From: Armillaria gallica | Lineage: Eukaryota; Basidiomycota; Agaricomycetes; Agaricales; Physalacriaceae | NCBI GenBank assembly: GCA_037576215.1 | Contig: JBANDB010000007.1 | Location: 961,001-1,025,000 of the forward strand | Direction of reading: 5' to 3' | DNA: 64,000 nt | Shown: piece by piece, positions 13,581-24,542 of the stretch | Numbering within the stretch: the first letter of the stretch is position 1 | Layout of the letters: the number at the start of each line of letters is the position of its first letter | Notes under the pieces: model-generated | What the model was told of the DNA's origin: nothing | Seen by the model: only the letters and a program-made list of their open reading frames with translations | The model's database searches: none | Position numbers and translations under genes: made by a program

Positions 13581-15030
13581 CTACTTGCCCTTCTTCTTAG
13601 ATTTCCTTTCGTATTTCCCCCTCCTCGACTCCGAGTACGTACACACAAGATTTAGCGTAGTGCAACTCCTAATCCATAAACTTGTAAGCGCTAGCCGAAA
13701 CGAAACGAAACGAAGAAACTCACTCGCACGGCTCTCCAGAGTCACCTACGCATTTATTCTTCTTCGTTCTGCAATAATTGCATGCAACTGACTTCGCCCT
13801 GGGCTCTCCTCTGTGCTTGGATTTGGAAGAATTCCGCGATAGTTCGCCCGAAATCGGGCTGGGAAAGCCGGAGTCCATCTCTGGGAGCATGTGGTACGGT
13901 AACGGGGAGTTGGAGGGGCCAGCTTCGGCGCTGTCGTTAGGGACAAAAACAATAAACCGAGAGCCAGTTGACACTTGGCCTGTATCTGAAGACCCTGGAT
14001 GAGATCCGGTGCCGTCAGCTATAGGCTGGGAATTGTTGGAATGAGCATGTTCTTCAGGTACCTGCGTTCCAGACGGATATACACCGAAGCCCGAAATGAT
14101 ATCGGGATGGAAAGATGGATCAATGTTTCGTTGCAGGTCATTACTGTCATGAAGAAACAGCGTAGACTGTAGTTCCGCCTAAGATAAGTGTCACTACTTG
14201 ACCGTGCGCATACGGGAAGCAACACTCACCGAAATTCCCGGGGTTGCCGTTCGATTTAAATAAGGTAGCTCCCCTGCGGACGAAGCAGGACTGTTGGATG
14301 GCTGCCAGCGTTGCACATTTGTCAATGCGCTCTGGATGACATTTGGATCACTGTAACTATGATAATGACCGTAGGCCGGCACCCTGGCACCCGTAGGATA
14401 AGGCATCGGCATCGAGCCTGTAGCAAGCTGTGCCAAGTTCTCAAAGCTTGGGCGTCGCGAAGAATGGTACGAGCTCGAGGCAGCGTCGTACAGCTGTTCA
14501 TTCTGGTCATGAGCCCCTTGCCAACTATGACGCCTCGTGTCAGGTCCTTCATCGCCAGAACGGGTCACAATTCCATACATGCTTCGGTGCGTCAAGTAAT
14601 CGGATGGCAATGAGTTACGTCGCTGAGACATGAAGTCAGGTATCAATGATGGGTACGGCCCTGAGGCGGGTGACGATGAGTCGAAGCCAGGATCGTACGT
14701 TTGGTAGTGTATCTAAGAAGAATGTGCAAATCAGACGGGAACTTACAGCAAGACTAGAAGAAAGGCGAAGCATACCTCTGATCCATTACTACTTCCAGCA
14801 TCAGACATATGATAGTTGGAGGTAGGGACGCTGGTAAAACCATTCTGAAACGGGGATTGATTCCATTCGTACCCTGAGGTTTCTCCCAAAGAAGCGTCTC
14901 CCCATGACGCATTGACACTCGGAAAAGAGGATCCAGCTTGAGGCTCCAAATTCGTGGCAGACCAGTCCTCCACCAGGAAGTTCTCCCCATCTTGCAACGA
15001 CCGGTCGTTGAAAGGGTTATCGTTAGACAT
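13581..15030 (-). CDS. Zn(II)2Cys6 transcription factor, C-terminal zinc cluster
   Basis: Four exons (15030..14776, 14712..14230, 14178..13724, 13668..13581) encode 426 residues. The introns are 63, 51 and 55 nt and GT-AG. Residues 1 to about 375 are rich in Ser, Pro, Gln and Tyr and look disordered. The zinc cluster is at the very end: Cys379, 382, 389, 397, 400 and 407, spaced C-x2-C-x6-C-x7-C-x2-C-x6-C, followed by a basic tail (RRGKYERKSKKKGK). The final intron splits the cluster between the fourth and fifth cysteines, so the last exon is needed for DNA binding. Fungal zinc-cluster factors usually carry the cluster near the N-terminus; basidiomycetes have a class with it at the C-terminus. 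It is nuclear by inference. No target genes can be read from the context. Confidence 0.9.
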
Positions 15031-15767
15031 ATTAAAGGAAAGCGGGAAGAAAAGAAAGACAGAGGAGATCAGCGAGGAAGAATTACTGGAGAGAAGGACC
15101 GAGAGAAAACGAGTAGTTATAAGGAATAAGGCAGCCGGCGGGGACCTTATGACATCGTCACTTTCCCTTGGATCTGTTATCCCCGTCATCCTGCAAACGA
15201 GGGTCAACATGCCCCCACTGCAGCATTGAGCACTGCGACCTTGTCTTTCAGTGTCGTGAGAACAGGTTGGAAGGATAGCATGGAAGCAAAGCACGTCAGG
15301 CACACAAACTTTAGCGAAGAACAACATCTTTTCGTAAGCAGAGGAGCAGAAAAGAACAAAGGTCAATTGAATTGAGCGCAGCGGCGTGATATGGAGTGAT
15401 AAGAAGTCCGTTTGAACGGCGCGTTTCCCCTCTCGACAATTTATTTGGAACACAATAAGTAGGGGAGAACACATGTCCCTCAATATCGCATGAGACGTCA
15501 AGATTTTCCCCCGGAAGGTAGCCTCCAGGTACGGCTAAACCTTTCGCGAGTAATGATCTATGGACGTACAAAGATACATGTTGGAGTTCGACACTGCAGA
15601 AAATTCAAGTACAGTTTTTCATAGTAACCGTTGCAGGGCATAATATCTCGTACACATGTAATCCGGTCCGTGGTAGAGAGACGAAGGTCGAACTGACTGG
15701 TTGGCATGAAAAATGATGAAGAGTCGGGATCAAGGGACGAGTGACTACTTTTGGCATCTTATGCCCA
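15031..15767. other. Upstream region of the zinc-cluster gene
   Basis: This is the gap between the zinc-cluster factor start and the small conserved protein, both on the minus strand. No coding signal is seen. It presumably holds the promoter of the transcription factor. Confidence 0.45.
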
Positions 15768-16025
15768 TCAGCATCGCCACTGACCTCGGACCCACCGCGA
15801 GCTCGCCTCATTTCTCAAACGCCCTGGTTTCTTATCAACGGCATCAAATCGGTCGTAACGAAACTTGTTCGACGTAAAGGCAGTAGGTGCCTGTATTCTT
15901 GCGGCTCTTTCAGTAGCGACCAGGTCTCTCTCTTCTCCGATCTTGGCGGCCAAGGGATGACTTTGCAGTCGAGAAGCTGCCGCCCTGTAATTCGAAGGTG
16001 CTTTGAAACCGTGGAGGAGTTCCAT
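15768..16025 (-). CDS. Small basic conserved fungal protein
   Basis: A single ATG-started frame of 85 residues. Its core (APSNYRAAASRLQSHP, then TAFTSNKFRYDRFDAVDKK) has the even, charged composition of a real protein, and I recall similar short proteins in other Agaricomycetes. No catalytic motif, signal peptide or membrane helix is visible, and I assign no function. The 3' end is uncertain. A GT-AG intron starting near 15829 (gtttgag...gtcag) would replace the last residues with a different short tail ending near 15757. Confidence 0.6.
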   Translation of the reverse strand: MELLHGFKAPSNYRAAASRLQSHPLAAKIGEERDLVATERAARIQAPTAFTSNKFRYDRFDAVDKKPGRLRNEASSRWVRGQWRC

Positions 16026-17161
16026 GACAGCAAATCTTCCTTTGATTTATGGCCGACTTGCGCTTATCTTGTGCTTCAGCTTCAGCTCTTGTATTGCCGA
16101 CGTTTCTACGAATGGGTTTACTGCATTTTATCGCGTCAAACATGCGAGTATCACCCCGGTAGCTCAAAGCTCAAAGCCTCGTTTGACCGGATTTTATCGG
16201 GGACCCACGTTTTCCTGTCAGGCCCTGCCACAAAGAGATGTCGGATTAGCTTTCATCTACTAGCCATAGTTGGCATGACAGAGGTCCATTGTTCAACGTT
16301 CATGTGCCTCAGCTGGCACGAGGGTCATAACGTCTGTCTCCTTTGTTGCCGTTGCCAGCTATAGGCCAAATTTACCTTGTTCAAGTTTTTGTCCTTGCTC
16401 AATGGTTCGCAGTGATCTGTATCATGCTTCTAGGATCTCTTTCTCTAACCTCCGGACTTCGCTCGCACTGGAATGCGGGCAAAGGTCCACTCTAACGAGG
16501 ATGTAAACAAAATCTTCGGTCGTGACTGTTAACACCGATATTTCTGCCAATGTTTATGCAGATGGCTGTCCCTGAAGAGGTTTACACTTTTGCGGTGATC
16601 AGTTATCGTCTACCCGAGTCGTTCGCTCGTTCGTACCTCTCGCTGGTTACGATGCATTCCCCCTACCCCCTACATCATGACGGTACGCTAGCTATCGTCA
16701 GTGAGAACCATTGCCCATATCTTGCAAAACACCTTCAAGTTTTTGCTTCTAAAACCGCCGATGAAACAGTCCTCTTTACGTTCAGTTTGGGGCGGTTCTG
16801 TTGTCTATCTCATAGAGTCGAGAACTTTTATATTCGGGGTCAATATGTACCCACAGTCACGGAGGTCTGTCTTCAATTTGAACACTTGTACCCTTATACC
16901 CTTGGTAACCGTGCACAAGGCTTGCTGTCAAAGGTTACTGTAGTTGTCCATATTTTACTTTCAATTATCGTATATACACACATCTTTTATTGTGATGAGA
17001 GATAGAGCAGTCGCATGCGTTCATTGAAGTATTCTGTGAAGGCTGCCTAGAGGCATCAACGGCAGTCACACGACCAAAAATACAGGCCAATCCGATTTTG
17101 ACTTCATACCACCACCTTGGATCCTGTCGCAATCGCCGATAAGGCTTTGGAGCCTTCCTTC
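16026..17161. other. No gene recognised between small protein and M14 gene
   Basis: Several short plus-strand frames are present but none has a recognisable domain or splice pattern. The right end should hold the promoter and leader of the M14-family gene. Confidence 0.45.
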
Positions 17162-18994
17162 ATGGCGTCGAAATTGCTTAAATATGCAACTATTTGCCTT
17201 ATATTGACACTCAACGCTGTTGCGAACGACCAGGTGCCCTTGAACGCGTCACCTGTATCGGGCACGCTGCACAGATTTTTACGAAATGAGAGCAGGGTAG
17301 TCGACGAATTGCAGGTATGTTATCTCTCTATCTTCCAGGACTTCGCAGCATCTTTTCTTCGCAGCAATTCGACCTGGATATCTGGCAATTGACGTCCGAG
17401 TTCGTCGACATATACACCCCTCTCTTAGGGCCGGGTCTCCCAGAAGCTCTTCGCACCATTCCAAGCTCCTCTACGCCCATTTACAACCAAGAGATTTCAC
17501 ATCTACCACGCCAGGTCGAGCCATGGAACCTCGCCTCTCTCGAAAACACCACATTTCACAATGCGTACCACCCCCTTTACGAAATTGATGACTTTGTGTA
17601 CCAATTGGCAGTACAACATCCTTCCACAGTCAGCACCATCCACCTGGGCCATTCAGGCCAGGGCAGAGAGATGCGGGGCCTCAAAATATCTAGTGGGCCG
17701 ACGGGGGTAAAGAAGACAGAATACAGAAAAGGTGTGGATCCGTCGCAAAAGCTCGGGTTCGTTGTTACAGGTGCTCAGCATGCTAGGGAGGTTCGTGCCG
17801 TTTCGTTCGTCTTGTTCCTGGTCGTGCTAAAGTCTACCAGTGGGTCGCAACCGCAGCAGCTCTGTACATAGCTCATGCTTTGGTCGCTAATTCGTCCGAG
17901 AAATACTCCTTGTCGTCGCTTCTGGATACTTATGCAAGTTTCGCTCAAGCTGCGTCTCTCATATCCAAGGCTCACGGCTTCGTCGTCACAGGATTTCTAC
18001 ATCGTCCCAGCTCCTAATCCCGATGGATACGACTTCACCTGGGAGAGCGACCGGTTTTGGTATAAAAACCGTCAGGTCATGGGTCCTAATGCAAAATGTG
18101 TCGGTCTGGATATGAACAGGTGTGTCGTCTATCTTTTCTTTCGACGCACGAGGCTTACCAGCTCCAAGGAATTGGGTATGCCGGATCTCATCTTTTCACG
18201 CACGTTCTCTCATACCTTTACGCTCAGGGTTACAAATGGAAATCCAATGCAAAGTACTTCAAGAAACCCAAAACACCTGTCGACCCTTGCTCGCATTGGT
18301 TCCCCGGCCATCGGCCGTTCGAAGCTCCAGAAGTGAACAACCTCGCCAACTTCATCACGACACTCCCTAACCTGCTTGCGTTTGTCGACTTGCGAAGCTA
18401 TGGGCAAATGAGTACGTCTCTAGTGAAAGATGCATACTTACCTTAGCTCACAAGTACCTTCGTAGTCTCCTCTCCGTACTCGTACTCATGCAAACGTGTA
18501 CCGAAGGACGCAGAGGATCAAATCGAAGCTGCAACTGGAGCAGCGCACGCGTTGAGACTCACTCATGGGACGACATTTACGGTACGTTGCCGTCGCACAA
18601 AGATTAACAAGAGCTCATCATATTATAGATCGCGACCCTCTGCGAGTCCCTGTACCGGCAAGTTTATACACACGTGAAAAGATCATCTGCTCATTAAAGT
18701 ACAGTGCCCCTGGAAACATCGTCGACTGGATGTACGCGCGCGCAGGGATCAAGTACTCCTATGCTGTCCATCTACGTGACACGGGAACGGTAAGTGCGCT
18801 TCTGATAGTTGGTATTATGATCCTGACTCTTTCGCAGTACGGCTTTTCGCTACCGCCACAGTGGATTCGGCCCGTCGGCGAGGAAACAGGAAAGATGGTC
18901 AAGTACCTCGCCGACTTTATTGCAAAACAACTAAAAAGTACGTCAATGTCAGTGTTGCACTTGACATAATCCTGAGTTAGCCGTCGCAGGATAA
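17162..18994 (+). CDS. Ecm14-like metallocarboxypeptidase family protein (probable pseudoenzyme)
   Basis: Eleven exons: 17162..17314, 17365..17790, 17841..17933, 17992..18119, 18169..18175, 18228..18411, 18466..18581, 18629..18657, 18705..18789, 18838..18937 and 18981..18994. They encode 444 residues. A signal peptide (KLLKYATICLILTLNAVA) leads to a pro-region and an M14 fold: zinc motif HARE at 190-193, NRNW at 266-269, then LRSYGQ and HLRDTGTYGF near the end. Active M14 enzymes have His where this has Arg325 and Glu where this has His401. The third zinc ligand and the catalytic base are therefore both missing. This fits Ecm14, a secreted fungal pseudo-carboxypeptidase linked to the cell wall. 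Two introns (17934..17991, 18658..18704) are GC-AG with gcaagt donors, and one exon is only 7 nt. The last exon rests on a gtacgt donor; without that intron the frame stops at 18969. Confidence 0.94.
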
Positions 18995-21900
18995 TATCGG
19001 GTTTTATGTGTCAGATGTATTTTTTGGTTGTGCATGTATTACTATCTAGTTTCTTATTATTTCAGTGATGAACCATAACCTGTTCTGCGTTGGTTGGAAG
19101 AACCGACTGCCGTCGACACAAACTTGTCAACAAAGAAAAGACATCGACACGCGGTAGCACGTTGAGATTAACGTGCACGGTGTTATTTAGACCATGCTTT
19201 GACATTCAACTTGAAGTTACTACGTTTTTTAATGACATCGCAACGCCTGAGGCTCGAGGCCCAGACCATCACAAGTCTAAGGGGCTTTAGTAATTGCTTA
19301 CCAGCTCGATTTGATACCTCTATTTCAAATTTCAGCAAGAAAAATGTTCAGTTACAAGGAAATCGGAATGCGAGCCTAAACACTACAAAATGAATGTGTA
19401 CATAGGACCAGGTGGAAGCGCAGCCAAACCTCAAGAAACCCCCGAATCTAGTTGGTCATTGGGTTCTCCCACTGATTGAGACCTTGTGCTGGTACACGTT
19501 CAGTAGCGGCGGAAGCGACTTTTTCGTTTTCAAATATCAACCATTGTTGGCTTTCTTGCGCCTTTCTTCTAGTCTGCAATCGCTGAGGGGGTTGAACCTT
19601 GACCACGATTTTTTATCACGTGAATATCATGTGCGGCATATTATAAAGCAAAGAAAATCAATTAAAGCGCACTTCAATATGCTCAAAGATCTTATGAGTG
19701 GACAAATTATGTGATTTTGACGCAGCTGGAGGGCCATATGTAAATTAAACCGAAGTAACAACACTAAACGAAGGCGAATTTTTCCGGCTGAACTATGTAG
19801 TTACTAAGTAGGCCATCGCGCAAAGCAGGACCCTCAAAGGTAGTGCACAAGTAAACAGGTCAATTGAGGAAGAAGCGATGCGGCATACTAGCAAAACAAA
19901 ACCAAGCGAACAGTCACAGAGACGTCAATAGCGTACGAAGATGCAAACACCACTACACGCTTGCTACATACAGTAGATGGAGCGAGAATGTGCAGAGTAT
20001 TAAGACGAAGAAATATGGAAGACGATTGTGGAAGTGCGCAACGACAGCCAACAACTTCAAAAGACATGAGCCCGGGATGTCAAAGCAAAGATGTCCAATG
20101 AGGAGATGGAAACGAAGATCCATGGAACGAAATGTTACAAAGAGGTGGTAAAAGCAGATGAAAAATAAATATTCCTGCCATGCTAGCGGCAAGTACCACA
20201 GCCGTACTCGTTTCTCCTAACCAATAGGGAGAAATCGGAAAGAAAGAAATTTTCGGCAACATCGGCCGGCACGCTGCAGCTGGCATGCCGGGTGGCTGCA
20301 CCGCAGATTAGCTAAGCCAACCCGGAGTATAGCCCCTGTCCAGACAATTTGTCCTTCCTCGTTCTTCGGAAAGAATCGGGGACCACCACCTGGCAGGATT
20401 TTATTACAAACTCGGAATTGCGGGCCGTCTACGAACGTGAGAACCTATTTCGCCTTCTTTCCATCACCGTCATGATTCATACGAGGCCAAGTCTGAAGCG
20501 AACGTCGAGAGTACCGGAAATATCCATTCGAGCTGTGGCGTTTCATAATATGGACAGTGGGAACGCCCACATTCTGCGAGCCCAGGCAGCTGAGTAGAGT
20601 TTGGATGTTACCAAGTCCAAGTTTCGCTGGTGCCGGTAAAAGCCGGACGCAGAGGGCAACCAAGAAACCGACGGACGATAACATACTAATGTTCGCTGGT
20701 GTCACCCGTTGAAAGGGATGTTTATATTTCCTATACGCGTAAAAGCAAAGTTGTCGAGTCCCGAAGCTAAACGATAAGAAATGAAGGAGATACATCGCGA
20801 CGAAACGACGAGGAGTGGACGACACCAAAAAAGTTATCGGGGACTGTGACATTTGCACTTGTTTAGCACACCGCACCGGACTCCGATTCTACTTTGATTC
20901 TACTTACTCGCTGCAACAAGTCAACCCTTGCGAACTTAAAGATTGTCCTGGCTATTCTTGTCTTCCGCATGGGAGCGGCCGAAAGATCTCGCCAAGGGGA
21001 CCAAAAGGCGATCCTTCTGGGAAAATTAGACATCAATTAGACGTTCTCTGCCGTCTACTATCTAAAGACGATACTACTGAGTCCGAAGTGGTGAGACGTA
21101 ATCCGTGGGCGCCAATAGTGATATCGATAACGGTTCAGATGGGTGCAACGGCACCGATGTCGATTTTTTAAGGCTGCCAGAACCTGATACTACTAATTTC
21201 CCTATGAGCGTATTGCGGAGGGTGCATGTGCGTCTTGGTATCCCTGGAAGGAGCACGCTGCTCAAGTTCGTACTAGTCTCGAAATAACTGGTGACGGCCA
21301 ACTTGTGTCCTGTATGAACGACTTCCGTCTCGAGACCCCATATACTGATTGGTTAGAGACCCTGCCCAGAAAAGAAAGCGAGCCCGTATCGCCCCCAGGA
21401 TCAATGAAACGCTGCCGACCCACACGTTAATTTCCACTGCACGGAAGCACCTTCATCATGATGAATAGCATGATCGAGACGCTCTAGCCGTATCTTTCGA
21501 GCCTATTTGACATGACATATGCTATATTTGCATCCACGAGGTTCGCGGAGTATGTCGTATTAAACGCTCCTCCTTCCTTCGAGTAGCACCTTGGCTATCG
21601 ATTATCGGCCCCGAGTTTAGGCCGAGGCTGTCCTCTAGTCGCCGTTCAACGCGTCTACGCACTGTGATGCGTCACATCAAGCATTACCTTCTTTCTCCGG
21701 GCTGGACTGCCTGTGTCACAGAGCGCACGCAGCGAGAATAGCCAAGTAAACAGCGATTGACCTTCAAAGCAGCTCATACTTCAGTTTCTGTGAGCAAATC
21801 GAGATAGTTATGCTGATGGATTGTTCACACGATCCCTAGGAGTTTGGAAGCGAATGGCGAGAGATGGAACTGCCAGCTGCTGAATGAAAGGGCGACGCTC

Positions 21901-22311
21901 CAATATTCTAGGGTGTGTTTGCTTGTATTAGGAGAATATAGGTATTCACCGCTGATTCGCTGACGCTCGCATTCCTCCGGCGGAAAATACCAAAGCCTAG
22001 AATTTCTTGTCTTCTTCGACGTTTTTCTGAAGTTGGTTCTGGATTCTCCTATTCGTGCAAGAGCAACTATTCACAGTAAATTCTTGGCTTCATTTTCGGA
22101 CAGCCTTGGAGTCTCCATCCCTAGACTGGTACTCTGCGCAGTCTATTCGACTCCGATCCAGCTAGCGATGACCTACTGAGTGACGTGAGTGCTAATGGAA
22201 AAGATGCATGCCCTCGACACGACATCTAGGCATGCTATTAATTACCGCATTTCTGAGATTTATATCAAGGGAGTAGGAAGTGGGACCGCTGTCCATAATC
22301 CATAATCATTA
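18995..22311. other. 3.3-kb stretch without a recognised gene
   Basis: The open frames at 20445-20876 (minus) and 20815-21171 (plus) overlap, and neither shows a domain or a splice pattern. No tRNA or clear repeat was seen. It may contain eroded sequence. Confidence 0.4.
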
Positions 22312-22824
22312 ATGTCTAACATCCTCCAAACTCTATCCAGCGAGCGAAGGCAGCGCGTCGAACAAGGGGGAGCTCCCAAGTTCAACGAAGCGGAGTGTGG
22401 CGACCTTCCCATCCAGACTCGCATTGATATCTGGAAGGCTGGGGAGGTGTATATGCCGACCAAGCAATATGCACTCCTCGGCTATTGCGCGATGTACTTT
22501 GAAGATTCCAAGTACGGTATGGGCGTCACTTGCACTTGGGAATGTCTCAAGGCTCGTGAGTAACTATGTTTCTACTCTGCATTCGCGCTAAGCCTTGGTA
22601 CATGCAGATGTTTCAAACGAGAGTAATAAGGTTCAAGTCATCTTTTTGGCGTTGGATCAACTGGGCGCTCATACTTTTGAATCAAATAGCCACAGAGGGA
22701 CCAGAACAATGAATGGTGGAAGCTCTGTCGTGTGCCGAAGCGAACTTTCGTCTAGGTACGCTTCAAGTTAGGCATCACGACCGCGGTGTTGATATCAAAT
22801 CATAGATGCCGGGCCTGTGCCTGA
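22312..22824 (+). CDS. Hypothetical three-exon gene, no recognised domain
   Basis: Exons 22312..22555, 22608..22755 and 22806..22824 join into a 136-residue frame. The introns are 52 and 50 nt, both GT-AG (gtgagt...cag; gtacgc...tag). The first exon reads plausibly as protein (IDIWKAGEVYMPTKQYALLG, then AMYFEDSKYGMGVTC). The second keeps frame for 49 codons and includes VQVIFLALDQLGAHTFES. I recognise no family. If the second intron is not used, the protein ends seven codons later at 22770. The flanks hold no other genes for about 1.7-3.3 kb, so it could be an orphan gene or a remnant. Confidence 0.4.
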
Positions 22825-24542
22825 TTCACGATCCTTTATGTCGAATCGGTGTCAGCTTATCTAGTAGATACTATTGGCGTTCGTGTAGTTTTGCTTGTGA
22901 TAAGTATGAGATAAACCCGTTCATGTTGTGTCGATTTTTTCTTGCCGACCTTGACAAAACCGGGTGTCCCTTCGTTGCACTTCACATGCCTCAAGTTCGC
23001 ACACTATTTAGTATCCCTAATTCTTCCTCTGAGATCGCCAGAATGAGTGGGCTCACATAGAAATGATAGGATATGATTCTATCGAACCGGCAAAATAACT
23101 GGAGGAAATTAATCTGGGATGTATTTTAAGTATTTGCTCGATTGACTAGATACCAGGGCTGGACAGTCACATCTATTATTTTGTTCTTCCAGATGACGAA
23201 GTGTGTCTGACCCTTTCTGCTTGCGACAGACATTTGCCCAAAGCTACCATATCGTCCCCATCCGGCGATTTTCATTGCACGCTCGCTATTTTTACAACTT
23301 AGAACCTTTCGAGGCTCGTACAATTTCCTGTTGCGATAAATTTCTTTATGTATGCGAGGAGCCATCTAGCGTCTGAAGCGATTTGCTTGTAAGTAAGTCT
23401 GAGTATCGTCAAGATTAAACGCTTCTTCACTGCGAAATAACTCGCACGCAAGCTTGAGTACTTGCCGTTGGCTAGTCCTTGGGTACAACATGGATTCATG
23501 GATGGAACCGAGTACAGGGAACGACTCCCCTCCCCTCCCCTCTCCAGCGCGATACCTCATGTCGTCAGATCATGATAACGACAGGCCCCCCAGATATCGT
23601 AGCCCCAATTGGTCCGCTGAACATGAAACGTTGATGGAATATAGCAGGGACTCGGTCCGACTCGGGGGTATTGCGTACTTCAGGAATGTTACAAGAGCAG
23701 CCGTGAAGCATTTAAAGGCCTTACAAGCAAAGTCGCGCCAAGAACCTTAGAGTCATAGAGAAGGAGGAGAAACACTCTCCGACAACACACTATTCCCATT
23801 CTCAAAACATCGAACATCGGAAAGACAGCTTGGAGAATTGTATTGTAATGTATTGCCGTCCCGTCAGTGATGAGGTTGAGACACCTTGACGGTAAACGGT
23901 GATCGCCGAGATGTTTGAGGGCGGTAAAGTATGGCCATTACTACAGAGCCTAGGAGGTTTATAATTCTCCATGAACAAGCACAGTACAATGGCCAATGGC
24001 CCAGGGAACTTTCAAAAATTGTGGCTCGACTCTAAGAAAAGCTGCAATCTTCAGAAGACTTAATCAGGAAAAGGAGTGATTGACGGAGTCAGTTCCGGGG
24101 CACTCTCCTACAGCATAAGAGTATTTCCTATCAAAGTTGCTTCTTAGAAGGCGCCATCTGATCCCTACTATAGCTGTTGGCCTGGATGATAAAAAAAGGT
24201 GAATCACAGGTATGAACCAGTGGTAAATTCGCAAGGACGAAAGATGAAGATATATTCTCACCCTCAAGTTAATCTTCATGTAATTTACTGCGGCAATTAC
24301 AGCAGGAATCCTAAGGCAATCTTAAGCGTGAAGATGAAGGAATATGGCAAGTGCGCACGCCACAGCCACGTGGGGTCGTGCTTGGGCACCGCTTAAGTAA
24401 TCGTACCTTTGTGTGGTACCCTCGCGGACCCCAGCATTTTACCACTTTACCACCATCCGCCCGTCGCATTTCTCCCTTATATCCAGTCCGAACGCTCTAG
24501 AAATGGCTCTGCACGCATAATACCTTGATTTCCTGACCAACG
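22825..24542. other. Mostly non-coding; one weak 86-codon frame
   Basis: An ATG-started frame at 23490-23750 (plus) would encode 86 residues beginning MDSWMEPSTG. It contains Pro/Ser-rich then charged sequence, but nothing supports it beyond its length. The right end is the promoter region of ATG13 and includes a pyrimidine-rich stretch around 24420-24480. Confidence 0.4.

Noticed and set aside
15741..16364. 207-codon plus-strand frame
   Set aside because: It overlaps the small conserved minus-strand protein and has no domain. The minus-strand reading is far more protein-like.
20445..21171. Overlapping frames of 143 (minus) and 118 (plus) codons
   Set aside because: Neither has a recognisable domain, they contradict each other, and no intron pattern joins them to neighbours.
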